64,000 nucleotides of DNA from positions 1,418,963 to 1,482,962 of the forward strand of contig JACAXG010000105.1 in assembly GCA_018881555.1 (NCBI GenBank), in the 5' to 3' direction. This document shows, piece by piece, positions 48,363 to 58,132 of the stretch (within the stretch, counting starts at the first letter, position 1; each line of letters starts with the position of its first letter). The DNA comes from Amblyornis subalaris. Lineage: Eukaryota; Chordata; Aves; Passeriformes; Ptilonorhynchidae. A model generated the notes under the pieces. It was not told the origin of the DNA and made no database searches. It was given only the letters and a program-made list of their open reading frames with translations. The position numbers were made by a program, and so were the translations under genes.

Positions 48363-48725
48363 AGCTAGAGGTGTTTACCCTGGCGAAGAGGAGGCTCAGG
48401 GGTGACCTTATCACTCTCTCAAACTCCCTGAAAGGAGGTTGTAGCTAAGTGGGCATCAGCCAACCAGGACAAAAGGACATAGTCTCCAGCTGTGCCAGGG
48501 GAGGTTTCAGTTGAACATTAGGAGGAATTTCTTCACAGAAAGGATGATCAAACATTGGAACGGACTGCCCAAGGAGGTGGTGGAGTCACTGTCCCTGGAG
48601 GTGTTTAAGTAAAGACTGGATGTGGCACTTAGTGCCATGGTCTAGTTGACAAGGTGGTATTTGGTTATAGGCTGGACTTGATGATCTCAGAAGTCTTTTC
48701 CAACCTCATTGATTCTGTGATTCAG
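48363..48725 (+). mobile_element. CR1 LINE 3' end, plus strand
   Basis: Classic avian CR1 3' region. It contains GAAGAGGAGGCTCAGGGGTG, CCTGAAAGGAGGTTGTAGC, GGTGGTGGAGTCACTGTCCC, CTTAGTGCCATGGTCTAG and the terminal TTGATTCTGTGATTC octamer tail. It is 5'-truncated near 48363 and well preserved, so probably younger than the other copies. It keeps none of the reverse transcriptase. About 45 bp separate its tail from the target site of the next LTR. Confidence 0.95.
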
Positions 48726-48775
48726 TAACTTGGTCCCTTGCAGGCTGTAACTGTACATAATTTTCTGCGGTATAA

Positions 48776-49435
48776 TGTTGCGGCGTGCGTCCATGGTAAT
48801 TGCCGCAACCTTCCCGAGAGCGCTCCTGCATCCGGCAGTGCCTCGGCGTGGAGTGCGGTAGCCGGTGGGAAAGGAGCAGGGCTGCNCCTTCCCCGCTAAT
48901 CCCACCAGCGCAGGTGGTGGCGCAGGCACTCGCACATCCAACGCCTCAAGATGGGGGTAAAGAGGTGGAGGCGGACTCTTCTGAGGCAGCAACAGGTTTA
49001 TTGCACGGGGACCCAGGGCAGAAGAGCCCAGAGCACAGGAGTGCACAAGATTATATACCAAACCAAACAGGGGCCGAGAGAACACTGAGGACCAATAACA
49101 CGAGGGTAAAAGGGAGGAGGAAAGGTGGGATCACAATATGTACAACTAATGAGGGTAGATGAGAGGAGGAGCAGAGAAGCAGGGCCAGTGGAGCGTCTAG
49201 TAGAGGAGAGCTTTCCAGAACATAACCATATACAGAACATAGATTGACAGGACTAAACCAAACAGGGCAATGTACCAAAACAGGGCTTGGAGAGGGAGGG
49301 ACCCTTTTCACCATTACAACCAAGGGGGACACTTTAAACCCTGACCCCGGGGCCTTTCTAACAACAGTGCTCTCTAGCCTCATTGGGTCCTCGGTCTGTT
49401 AGGTGGCTGGCCCATCAGGCCAGGCCACCACCACA
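48776..49435 (-). mobile_element. Solo LTR, 660 bp, with 6-bp target duplication
   Basis: On the minus strand it runs TGTGGTGGTGGCC...CAACA, flanked by the perfect 6-bp repeat GTATAA (48770-48775 and 49436-49441). A TATATAA box (about 49053-49059, minus) is followed about 50 bp downstream by AATAAA (48997-49002, minus), the normal spacing of promoter and poly(A) signal around R. It is a fuller relative of the 525-bp LTR at 37663-38187, in the same orientation. No internal region remains, so the provirus recombined away. One unresolved base at 48886. Confidence 0.88.
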
Positions 49436-49441
49436 GTATAA

Positions 49442-52400
49442 CTTTGATCTTCCACATGTGTTATTTGGGTCACGTTTTTAGAGTACAGATTGGACTTTAG
49501 CAACTAACAATCACCTTTGGAATCTCTTTGGGCTTTGGTATTGGAAGTACTTGCGTAAGAGACTGTCTTGTAACTGACCTTTTTCCATCATACCCCTTAT
49601 GGCCACATCTTTTTTACAGTCATATTTACGTCCTGGCATTGGTTCTTTAACCTTTCCTTGTTTTCTTCATTGCTCTCACTTTATTATCATTTTGCTTTGC
49701 CATCCCTTTTCTCTACTGTATGTACTCTGTGCAGACACATGCCCTCCCACCCTACATTGGTTTTTTTTCTATTTTTATCCAATCTTTTTTCTTAACAAAA
49801 CACACACACAGGTATGCACAATGCTCAAACTAGTAAGACTCCTGAAGCAAAAGAAAAAGAAACACATTGACATATTATATTTTGGTCTTGCTTCCCTCTG
49901 TTCCTCCCATTCTTTTGATTTTTGGCTTGATCTCTCATGAATAATCAGGCTATATAAATACTTTGGAGGAGGAACTATATCTTTTATCAGTACCTAACAC
50001 ACTTCTGGATGCCATGTAAAAGCTACAATATGTGGTTAAAAGTATTTGCCTTAAGAACTCAGTGATACAGGTACTTAGTATTCAGACTTGACTATCTTTC
50101 TTTCATTAGGCAATTTGCTCTGAAATAACAACAGCAATAACAACATAAGGAATTAATTTGCTTGTATCAGTCAAGGGACTGTACTTGGTCCATTTATATC
50201 TACATGGAAAAAAAATCAAGGCGCCTTTACTGTGTCTCTACAACTTCCACCTGACAAAAGAATACTCCTACTCTCAAGGTTATACACTTAATTTAGAGAG
50301 GAAGAAGAACAAAGGATTGTAAGGTGCAAATACCACTCAAATTACATTCTATAACATGGTTCAGTGCCTTGAATTTTCCTGTTTTAAGATAAGATTTTGC
50401 TGCTATGCATGCTCAGAAATGTTACAGGAGTGCCCCAGTCATCAGATCCCTTCCCAGACCATCCCATTACATTCACAGGCTCGTGCTCCCTTTTACCATA
50501 TCACATGCTCAGCATGGGAGACACCAGCCTCGTCCGCAACTCNGTGGTTAGCAAACCTGTCCAGGATGTTTGTTCTGCAGGTCTGAGCCTGTGCCAGGGT
50601 TGAAAGACAAGATTTTGCTATGCTTGCTGAAGTGCTGTGACCGCTAGAGTATTTTCAAGGCATGAAGGGTGTTACAGCGGCGTGAAGGAGGCACTGAACT
50701 GTGCTGAGAGGGAAAACAGAGCTCATATTACTGCAGTTTCTAGTATATACAAAAGAGAGTCAGAACCTAAAACAAATTTCTCCCTGGGCTTTCATGTCAT
50801 CCACCTACTTTGCACCAGCTGAAACCTGATTTCTATGCCACTAATCCTCCATTCATTGCATTTAAAATTCAGTCAGGACTAAACAGTGCCCAAAGAACCA
50901 GATGCCTAAGTGTTAGCATGGCAAAATCAGAATGCTTCCTTGAAGCAGGCCTATAACTATATAACTGAAACAATTAGTGCATTAGACAATGCAGAGTGAA
51001 GTCTTTGATTTGTGGTGAGCTACTAATGGCTTATTTCAATTATTGTTTAAGTAAAAACATTGAGGTGTTGAAAGAAAGAAACAAGCCTGATCTTTTTATT
51101 TTGTTTCATACTTTTAACGGGTATGTTTTAAGAATGCTCAGTGCAAAGTTAGATTTAATGCATAACCTTTACAGCATTATGAATAATGCTACCTTATTAA
51201 AAGTGAATAAGTCTGAAAAAACCCCCAGTATTGCACTCTTGCTCCTGGCAATGTTTTTGCATTTTATTCATCTGTTGTGATGAGCACAGACCTTCAGGTT
51301 ATCATTTTGTTTTTCTCTAGTCTTACATTTCACATTGCAGACAGGGTCAAGTTTTAGCAAGCACTAAGGGGAATGTGGTTAAACTTCCTTTTACTATTTT
51401 TTTAATACAATAGAAACGTGTGAATGAACTTACAGCTCTGTCATTTTTTCTGGTGCTAGACAACACAGCAAAGCTAGGAAAAATAATCATCCCCTCCTCA
51501 GATATGAGGGCTTTGAATCCAAAGTTAGATCATGAATCTTTTCAATTAGGTTGATGCTCCAAGAGTACTTCAGGACAGGACGGATCAGCCATGACACCAA
51601 ATACCTGTCTTACAGCACCCCTCTCACTGTGTACCTGTGGAGTGAGTACACGGGATCAGGGAATCCAGCTGATTAGAACCAAAGCAGAAACAAACAATCC
51701 AAATAATCAAACAAACCCCCATCTTTCTACGTTGTGTGTACCACTCACCCCCCTCTCATCTACACCATCACAACCCTACCACCCCCGCCCCACCACAAGC
51801 AAACAGTCTATACAAAATCCTGGTTAGTTTTAATCCAGTTAAGCCNCCTGATCACACAGCAACATAGCAGAGGTTTCAATTCAGGGTCTTAAATGCACTT
51901 GTCTCCAGTGTTGGAATTTAAAGGTGAACCCCTTACTGGGCGTCTGACCCTCCTCTGCAATCCAGAGAGACATGGGCAAGAATTCAGTGGGTATGAGCTA
52001 ATGTCCCAGATGCCCTAGGTTATCTAAGGTACTTCTATGGAGCTGGCATGTCTGTTTCAAGATCTAAGGGAGACCTGTGCCCTTCCAGACTGATAGCTGG
52101 TAGGCAGGTGTGTTAGTGTAGGGACATGCACAACACTAGATATTTATGATTAGCCAATTGAATATGAATGTAGACATTTAAAAAAATCTACCTCTGTTAC
52201 TCTCAAGCTGAATCCCGACCCTAAACTCACTTAACCTAAAGCAGAAAGCCACTTACAAACATGCCAACAGGCACCAGGGAGAAGGGCAGTGCAAGAAGTA
52301 GGTATTGCTCAAATAGAGTGGGAGCAAAAACCTTCTTTCTTTGAATGAAAACCATTCAAAAATACTTTCTTTTGAACGGAAATCTCTTTGTGTACTAGAA

Positions 52401-52619
52401 CATGGTTTTTATAATTATCATGTTATTAGTCAAAGCAACAACAATAATCTTTTAGAATAGAAGAGGCCATTAGTTCCCCTTTAGTCCTACAAAGCCCTCT
52501 CAGGAAGAAGGTCCAACCTGAGATGCATTTTCTTCTCTTGATCTGTAGTCTGTATCTGAAAGCTTATTAAATTATCCTGGAACATTTTCTGTAATTAATT
52601 TGCATTCCTTTGTCCACAG
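49442..52619. other. No recognised gene; C-rich patch
   Basis: No supported exon or repeat. About 51710-51800 is strikingly C-rich and G-poor on the plus strand, with runs such as ACCCCCGCCCCACC, giving G-runs on the other strand. A chance frame at 51591-51827 results from it. Confidence 0.4.
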
Positions 52620-52661
52620 GTTAGAGTCTCTTACTCAAAGTTCTTCTGGACTCAGTCTGTG
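52620..52661 (+). CDS. Candidate small exon (locus B)
   Basis: This 42-bp block lies between a very good acceptor (TTCCTTTGTCCACAG) and a CTGTG|GTGAGG donor. Phase 0 is open for 14 codons (VRVSYSKFFWTQSV) and joins the phase-0 start of the block at 53136. Because of its size it carries little information and could be chance. Confidence 0.18.
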
Positions 52662-53135
52662 GTGAGGACAGCCCTGAAGGCTTAGTTCCCACTGGGACCA
52701 TGCTGTCTGGTAGTGGAGCGAACTCTGTGAAACAGGACAGTAAGAAAGTTGAGGTGAAGTCCCCTCCAATTTAAAGTACTAAAATGGCAGAAGTTCAAAT
52801 ATATGTTATTAAAAAGCAGAAAACCATATTTCAAGAACGAAAACTGTTGCTCTAACCAAATTAGTGGATAACCTGAACTGAGCAAGAATAAGAAGTCTAA
52901 TTCCCTTGAAATTCATGAGTTTGCATTTTGCTGCTGATTTGATCTGATTTCTTCACATATTCTTCCATAAAACATGTGGACAATAACTTTGATATGAGTA
53001 TTTCACTTCTAATGAAAACAAGTGTTTATATATCTTCCTGCTTAAGTCGGATTTCTGTGACCATCTCCCTACTACGGGGAAAGGGGAAAAAAAACCTGTT
53101 CATTGTCTGTTGCCATATGGACCGTTCTTTCTCAG

Positions 53136-53268
53136 AAAGGAAAGGAAATGCCTATACATAGAAGTATAATAAAACATGAAAATCAGAAATGCTACCATAC
53201 GAAAAATGAAGTTATATTTTCTCCGGAAATCATCGATGATTCTCTCCGAGAAGATGGAACCTCTGCAG
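53136..53268 (+). CDS. Candidate coding exon (locus B)
   Basis: After a TTCTTTCTCAG acceptor the frame is open from phase 0 (KGKEMPIHRSIIKHENQ..., later SPEIIDDSLREDGTSA). A weak CTGCAG|GTTCAC donor at 53268 leaves one base. That base joins TA at the start of the block at 53688 to make a valine codon, so the phases agree. Without splicing the frame continues through SENYLQLPIQASRRDFTRT to a TAA that runs into an A24 tract (53344-53367). The hydrophilic, well-mixed composition looks like protein. A retrocopy ending in the A-tract is an alternative. Confidence 0.3.
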
Positions 53269-53343
53269 GTTCACTGGCTTTACCTTCTGAGAATTACCTT
53301 CAACTGCCTATACAGGCTTCTAGAAGAGATTTCACAAGGACCT

Positions 53344-53367
53344 AAAAAAAAAAAAAAAAAAAAAAAT
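53344..53367. repeat. A24 homopolymer tract
   Basis: Twenty-four consecutive A immediately after an in-frame TAA of the open frame described above. It could be a retrocopy poly(A) tail or a simple homopolymer. Confidence 0.9.
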
Positions 53368-53687
53368 TTAAAAACCCTAAGAAAATTTAGTTCTTAGGTT
53401 GAACACTCTTGGAGATGCTAGACCCTTCTACCAAGAACTCTGTAATGGTTAAATATTTCACATGAAGAGGGCAAGTCCTTTCAGGAAAAGGCACTTAGCT
53501 ATCTTCAGACCACACAAACAGACCAAGGTACAGCTGCTTTTCTGTAAAAGAGGCATTTTAATGTCACAGGTATAGCTACAATGTATTGAACTTCTACTGA
53601 GAAGTGTTTTTGAAAAGATTCAGAAAAGGATGCTTGAACCTGTTTGATCAAACTTAGAAAAGATGTTTAAAATTATTGATTTCACAG

Positions 53688-53812
53688 TAGTTGATGTTCA
53701 AGCATTGCATGCACAGACAGTGTCCAAAGTTTTTAAGGGTGTTGAAAATCTCATGACAAAGATAACTGAAGATACAAAGGTGATGGAAATGCATGCTCAA
53801 GCTATTCTTCAG
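53688..53812 (+). CDS. Candidate coding exon, coiled-coil-like peptide (locus B)
   Basis: The most coding-like block in the window. It is 125 bp after a GATTTCACAG acceptor, with a CTTCAG|GTATGA donor. Two leading bases are followed by 41 open codons that end on a codon boundary. The peptide includes VDVQALHAQTVSKVFKGVE and KITEDTKVMEMHAQAILQ. It is hydrophilic, rich in V/L/M/I at three- or four-residue spacing, and has no Pro or Gly turns except one Gly, as in an amphipathic helix or coiled coil. I cannot name the protein. Its phases fit the neighbours at 53136-53268 (upstream) and 54812-55024 (downstream). A decayed or lineage-specific gene is possible. Confidence 0.4.
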
Positions 53813-54811
53813 GTATGATTTTAATTTCAGTCATTGTTAAATTGTTACTCAGTCTCATTTTTCAGCTGAGACTGACTCAAATGTCAGCTCACAGAATAAT
53901 CACTAAAATCAGCTTAGCTTATCTTTTTGCTAAATGCACCTAAACAACAGCTGCCCTCAGGAGCAGAGAAGCCAATCAAAATGAAAGACTGCTAACACTG
54001 AGCATAGTGATGGTGCTATGTCTAACATTAAAACATGGCTTTGACTCACCACAGGAGAATCAGAGCTGGTCAAAGCTCATCAAAGTTTTGTTCTAATGCA
54101 GTCTCCTAGATGTCTACACCCAGGCTTTTCTCCACATAATGTTACATAAAACTAAAATATGAAGATCAGGTAGTCATCCTCAAAGTTCTTCCATCTGTGT
54201 TTTGCTGTATGTACAGAAATTTGTTGAACCTTGAAAATCTTANGTTCACAAGATGAAGGAAAAGCCCTAGGTTTATTTTAAAAAAGAAAAATAAAAACTT
54301 GAAAGGTTGAGCCTTAATGCTATGGAAGAGCATTAATNATCTGACAAGAGATCACAGAATTAAAACATATTTTTAAGTCAGTGCTCAATTTGTTTCCTTG
54401 GAACCCTTTATTTTCACATCTAGAAGTGGACTTGGTTCATGATTTCTAATTTAGTTTGATGGGACCCAGTAATTAAGATAAACTTGGCATTAAAAGGACC
54501 ACTTTTAAAATAAATCAAATACTTAGTGCATATGTGAAGACAGAATAGGATTTAAGGAAATCAGTAATGAACACTTGAAGGCTGTCAATCAGTCAGAAAA
54601 CTCTGAAAAGGCCCTGATTCTTCAGATATTTTCTTTGCTTAGTTTGATTAGTCATGTTGAAAGTAATAGAACCTTTTGTGTGCACCAAGGTCTGAAAGAC
54701 ATGCTACTAAATTGGCAGGAGCTACCAAATATCTATTCTTAGTTAAATAGGCTGAAAATCTCCAATTCTTCTTTGAATCCTTGACAGTTTTGAAATTTTT
54801 TCTCTTTACAG
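53813..54811. other. Probable intron between candidate exons
   Basis: AT-rich sequence starting GTATGA and ending with the pyrimidine tract TTTTTTCTCTTTACAG. Nothing else recognised. Unresolved bases at 54243 and 54338. Confidence 0.3.
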
Positions 54812-55024
54812 GTAGCTCAGTTCCCTGCTAACTCAATTGTTTTGGTTGGTTGTCTCTGCCAAACGGAAAACAGCAATTTTCCTCAATCTGCAGCTTTTAA
54901 AATATATTTCCCATGCGGATCTGATGTATGGTATTCTCTCCTGCAGTATCTGCTTTGTAATTTGCAATGGATTTCTAGCTGCTTTAGAGTGATCTGCAAT
55001 AGCAATCCATTAAAATATTTTTGA
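54812..55024 (+). CDS. Candidate terminal exon (locus B)
   Basis: After a strong acceptor (TTTTTTCTCTTTACAG) the phase-0 frame required by the 53688-53812 block is open for 70 codons to TGA (55022-55024). The peptide begins VAQFPANSIVLVGCLCQTEN and is Cys- and aromatic-rich. An internal GAT|GTATGG could be a donor, making this a shorter internal exon. An AATAAA occurs about 290 bp downstream (near 55316), compatible with a 3' UTR but common by chance in AT-rich DNA. The peptide looks less like protein than that of the previous block. Confidence 0.22.
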   Translation, partial: VAQFPANSIVLVGCLCQTENSNFPQSAAFKIYFPCGSDVWYSLLQYLLCNLQWISSCFRVICNSNPLKYF

Positions 55025-55664
55025 TGAATATCCATGAATATCTGATTTGATAGCAAGACTATAGCTTTTTGCAAGAAAATATATCTGACCACAATCAATT
55101 CTATAGTCCCTCTTTATTATATTATTTTAACTCTATCTCTTACGGATAATTAATACCTACAGCAGTTGCTTATCTTCCTGTAGGGACACTTTTTTAAAAC
55201 CAATACATTGAAGTATCACAAAGAGGAAAATGCATCAAAATATTCTAGTTTTCTAACTTATAAAAATTCACTAGTTTGCAAAGACATTGTGATAAACTGG
55301 TTCTATTCCCAGTTAAAAATAAAAGCAATATGTGTTTGGGAAAGTAACAAAACTCCTGAGAGAAAGAGTTCAGCCTGACAATATCCAGCTACTTTACACC
55401 ATCACTTACTTACATTTGGAGGAGCTTAACTTCATTGTGTGCCTCATTATTTAGCATGAAATCTCTTAGACTCTCTAATACCTGTTCCTGGAAGGGGAAT
55501 GTTTATTTCCCANCTGAGGTTTTACTGCCTGGTAGTTCGTTCATTCAGAGAGGCAGCATTTAAGTCGTGACAGCAGCCTGGAAAGTTAGTTTTGCTCAAA
55601 GCTACGAGCTACCTTCTCCTGACCTGCTGCTGCTCTTTTCCCTTTCACTACATATCTTTATAAA
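55025..55664. other. No recognised feature; possible 3' UTR of locus B
   Basis: AT-rich. AATAAA near 55316 is the only possible poly(A) signal noted. No repeat recognised. Confidence 0.3.
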
Positions 55665-55915
55665 GATCACCGAATCAGAGAACCATCAAGGTTGGAAGAG
55701 ACCTTCATCTAGTCCAACCATCAAGCCGGCACCATTATAATCCATATCCCCAAGTGCCATGTCCAAACATCTCACAAGCACTTACAGAGATGGTGACTCC
55801 ACCATCTCTCTGGTCAATTCACTCCAACGCTTAACTATTCTTTCAGTGAAGAGTTGTCTTCTAATGTCTAATCTGAAACTTCCCTGGTGCAATTTAAGGC
55901 CATTTGTCCAAACTT
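55665..55915 (-). mobile_element. CR1 LINE 3' end, minus strand
   Basis: On the plus strand the sequence starts with the inverted tail (ACCGAATCAGAGAACCATC). It continues AAGGTTGGAAGAGACCTTC, CATCTAGTCCAACCATCAA, GATGGTGACTCCACCATCTC and CAGTGAAGAGTTGTCTTCTA, in the order of an inverted CR1 3' end. The 5' side stops near 55915. No coding part remains. Confidence 0.92.
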
Positions 55916-57342
55916 TAAAGACATCTGTTGACGGGTGGATACAAAACCAAGGCTGAAAATAAGGTTGTTTCCTGTAGACACATGCCATAGTCATGAAGTC
56001 AGAGCCAGGGTTTTGCTCGACTGCTTTCCTTTTCTTTTGCTCCCAGAAGCATAATGCTCAGCTTGACCAAGGGAGAGAGGATGNCCTAATTTTCAGACTA
56101 TGGAATTCCATGAATTCAGGTATTCTTAAAGGATCAATAATTTTAGACTGGGGGAGCACAGATCCATCACCTAACTCATTCTGTCTTCTGTGCAGTTTTG
56201 TTAATCACTNGGCTATTACACTAAAAATAACTATCAGTGCTATCACACAGCTCTATTTAAGTTACCAGTCTCAGAAGAGCAGGGGTAGACTGCAACATGA
56301 GTGACAGATAAAATCAGCAGTCGGAATCATCCCTTAAAGTTGCCTACATTCCTCACAAATTCAGAGGGAATCACTTTAATTAAGTAAACAGCATTCAACC
56401 AGTATGGAACTCATGTACATTTTTTAATGGCATGGATTCAGAATGTGGAGGAAGCAAGTTTCCATTTGGCCATGGAATAAGAGAATTGACAAAGAAAGAA
56501 CTGAAATGCCTATTTTGCAATACACATCATGATTAAACTATTCTGTGACTGTGAAAAGTCAAGTCAGGTGACTTATCCCAGTGAAAAGACTGTCACATTT
56601 TGCTGAGGAGATGTTTTTCTACACTATATTATGTGTAAGATGCACCTAAAAAAAAAGGACACAGTGAGGAATCCTTTTTGGATACCTATTGTTCTTCGGG
56701 CATCCTTTTATCTTAATTTTCTACATATTCTTGCCTTTGTTTCAATTAAGACAGAGAAGAAAGCATCACAACTGTTGTGGTTTGGCTTAACTCCATGGCC
56801 AGTTGCAATCTAGTTCTCTGNTGTTTGCCATGCAAATGGTGGGTATCACTCTGATTAACATGCCACTAGTCTGAGAGATATGTGGCTGAATAGAATGTGA
56901 GAAGCTCAGGCGACTATTTGGACAGTACGGCCTGTAACTGGATTTCATTAGTACTGCACTAATCACTCAGTGCATTAGCAGAAAGAAAATCATATAGGAA
57001 ACAAGATGGAACCTGTCATTCAGAGTACTTGTATGTTTTCACTCAGGGATGACAGAGAACAAGAGTTGATGCCTCCGTTACTGAAGCTGACGTGCAAGAG
57101 TAAAACAGCAAATAAATTCAGAACTTTTTTTTTTCTTAATTCATTAAGAAAGTATACTAACCTGTTTTTGAATTCTGAAAAGCTATGCATCTTCCATTCA
57201 CTCAGTGTAGGATCGGTCAACAAAATGGAACCTGATTCATGTGTTATTTGCCAAGTTACATTTTTACATCAAAGTTAGAATGTGATAAAATGAGGGACTA
57301 GTGATGATTGTCATGATAAACAAAACAATTTCCTTTTCTCTT
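55916..57342. other. No recognised gene or repeat
   Basis: AT-rich DNA with unresolved bases at 56084, 56210 and 56821. Short frames only. Confidence 0.4.
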
Positions 57343-58127
57343 TGTCCTGGGTTAGTTAAATATTCTATTACCACCCACAAAAGCTGGATAAATTTCATAA
57401 TTACACACCTGGGACTCCTTATCTCAACTGAGATAAGCACTCCAACCGACAGGAAGCACTACCCACCCTGGTTATCTGATCTCAGGCAATGGCCCATTAG
57501 CACCGCCCAGCTGATTATCTGATCTCAGGCAATGGCCCATTAGCACCACCCAGCTGATTATCTGAGCTCAGGTAATGGCCCATTAGCACCACCCAGCCTG
57601 ACTAATTAGCCTGAACCCTTCCAGAACATTTTGAAGGACCCTAGGACTCCTCCAAGCTCATTACCGAAACAATCAATAGAACACCCGGAAGATCCTCTTC
57701 CATTGTGAAAGTCCCCGCCCCTGGGGGAGGTGCCAGCCAAGAAGTGCAGCATAAAACAAGGGTTTTTGGATGGGAGAAGATACCCTTAATTCGATGGGAC
57801 TCCGCTCTCGGGACGCTCGGCTCGGCTCGACTCCACTCCACTCCACTCCACTCCTCGGAATTGGACTTCGCTACTCCACTCCACTACCGGGACTGGATTA
57901 CTAGGCCTTCCTGCAGGACCAGTGCCTAACCGGACTGCACAGCTACCACCCAGGTCAACAGGGTGTCAGGTTGTACCGTGACTCTGTCGGTTTGTTTAAG
58001 CCCATGTTTCTGTATTACTGCATTTATTTTAACCTTTTTTATTAAAATTGTAATTTTGACCTAAAATCTCTTGAGGTATTCGGTGTGGGGTTAACTTCCC
58101 CTGCTGGTTTACAGCCAAACCAGCACA
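57343..58127 (+). mobile_element. Complete solo LTR, 785 bp, with 5-bp target duplication
   Basis: Starts TGTCCTGGGTTAG and ends AAACCAGCACA, with imperfect terminal inverted repeats (9 of 11 bases). It is flanked by the perfect 5-bp duplication CTCTT (57338-57342 and 58128-58132). Five-base duplications are usual for ERVL-like and some ERV1-like elements. A TATA-like ATAAAA (57751-57756) and an ATTAAA poly(A) signal (58041-58046) lie in the expected order. U3 carries three 43-bp tandem repeats. A CCACT-type pentamer run lies at about 57825-57875. The 3' edge has an 8-bp stem hairpin (58103-58124). No internal retroviral sequence is present. Confidence 0.92.
57470..57598 (+). repeat. Three 43-bp tandem repeats in LTR U3
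   Basis: Copies at 57470-57512, 57513-57555 and 57556-57598, each containing GGCAATGGCCCATTAGCACC or a one-base variant. They lie upstream of the TATA-like box. Repeated units in this position are usually enhancer duplications in retroviral LTRs. Confidence 0.95.
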
Positions 58128-58132
58128 CTCTT

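Noticed and set aside
48687..49383. Frames of 80-132 codons on both strands
   Set aside because: They fall within the GC-rich solo LTR, whose edges and target duplication are clear.
37663..49435. The two related LTRs as the ends of one large provirus
   Set aside because: Each has its own different 6-bp duplication, and there is no retroviral coding sequence between them.
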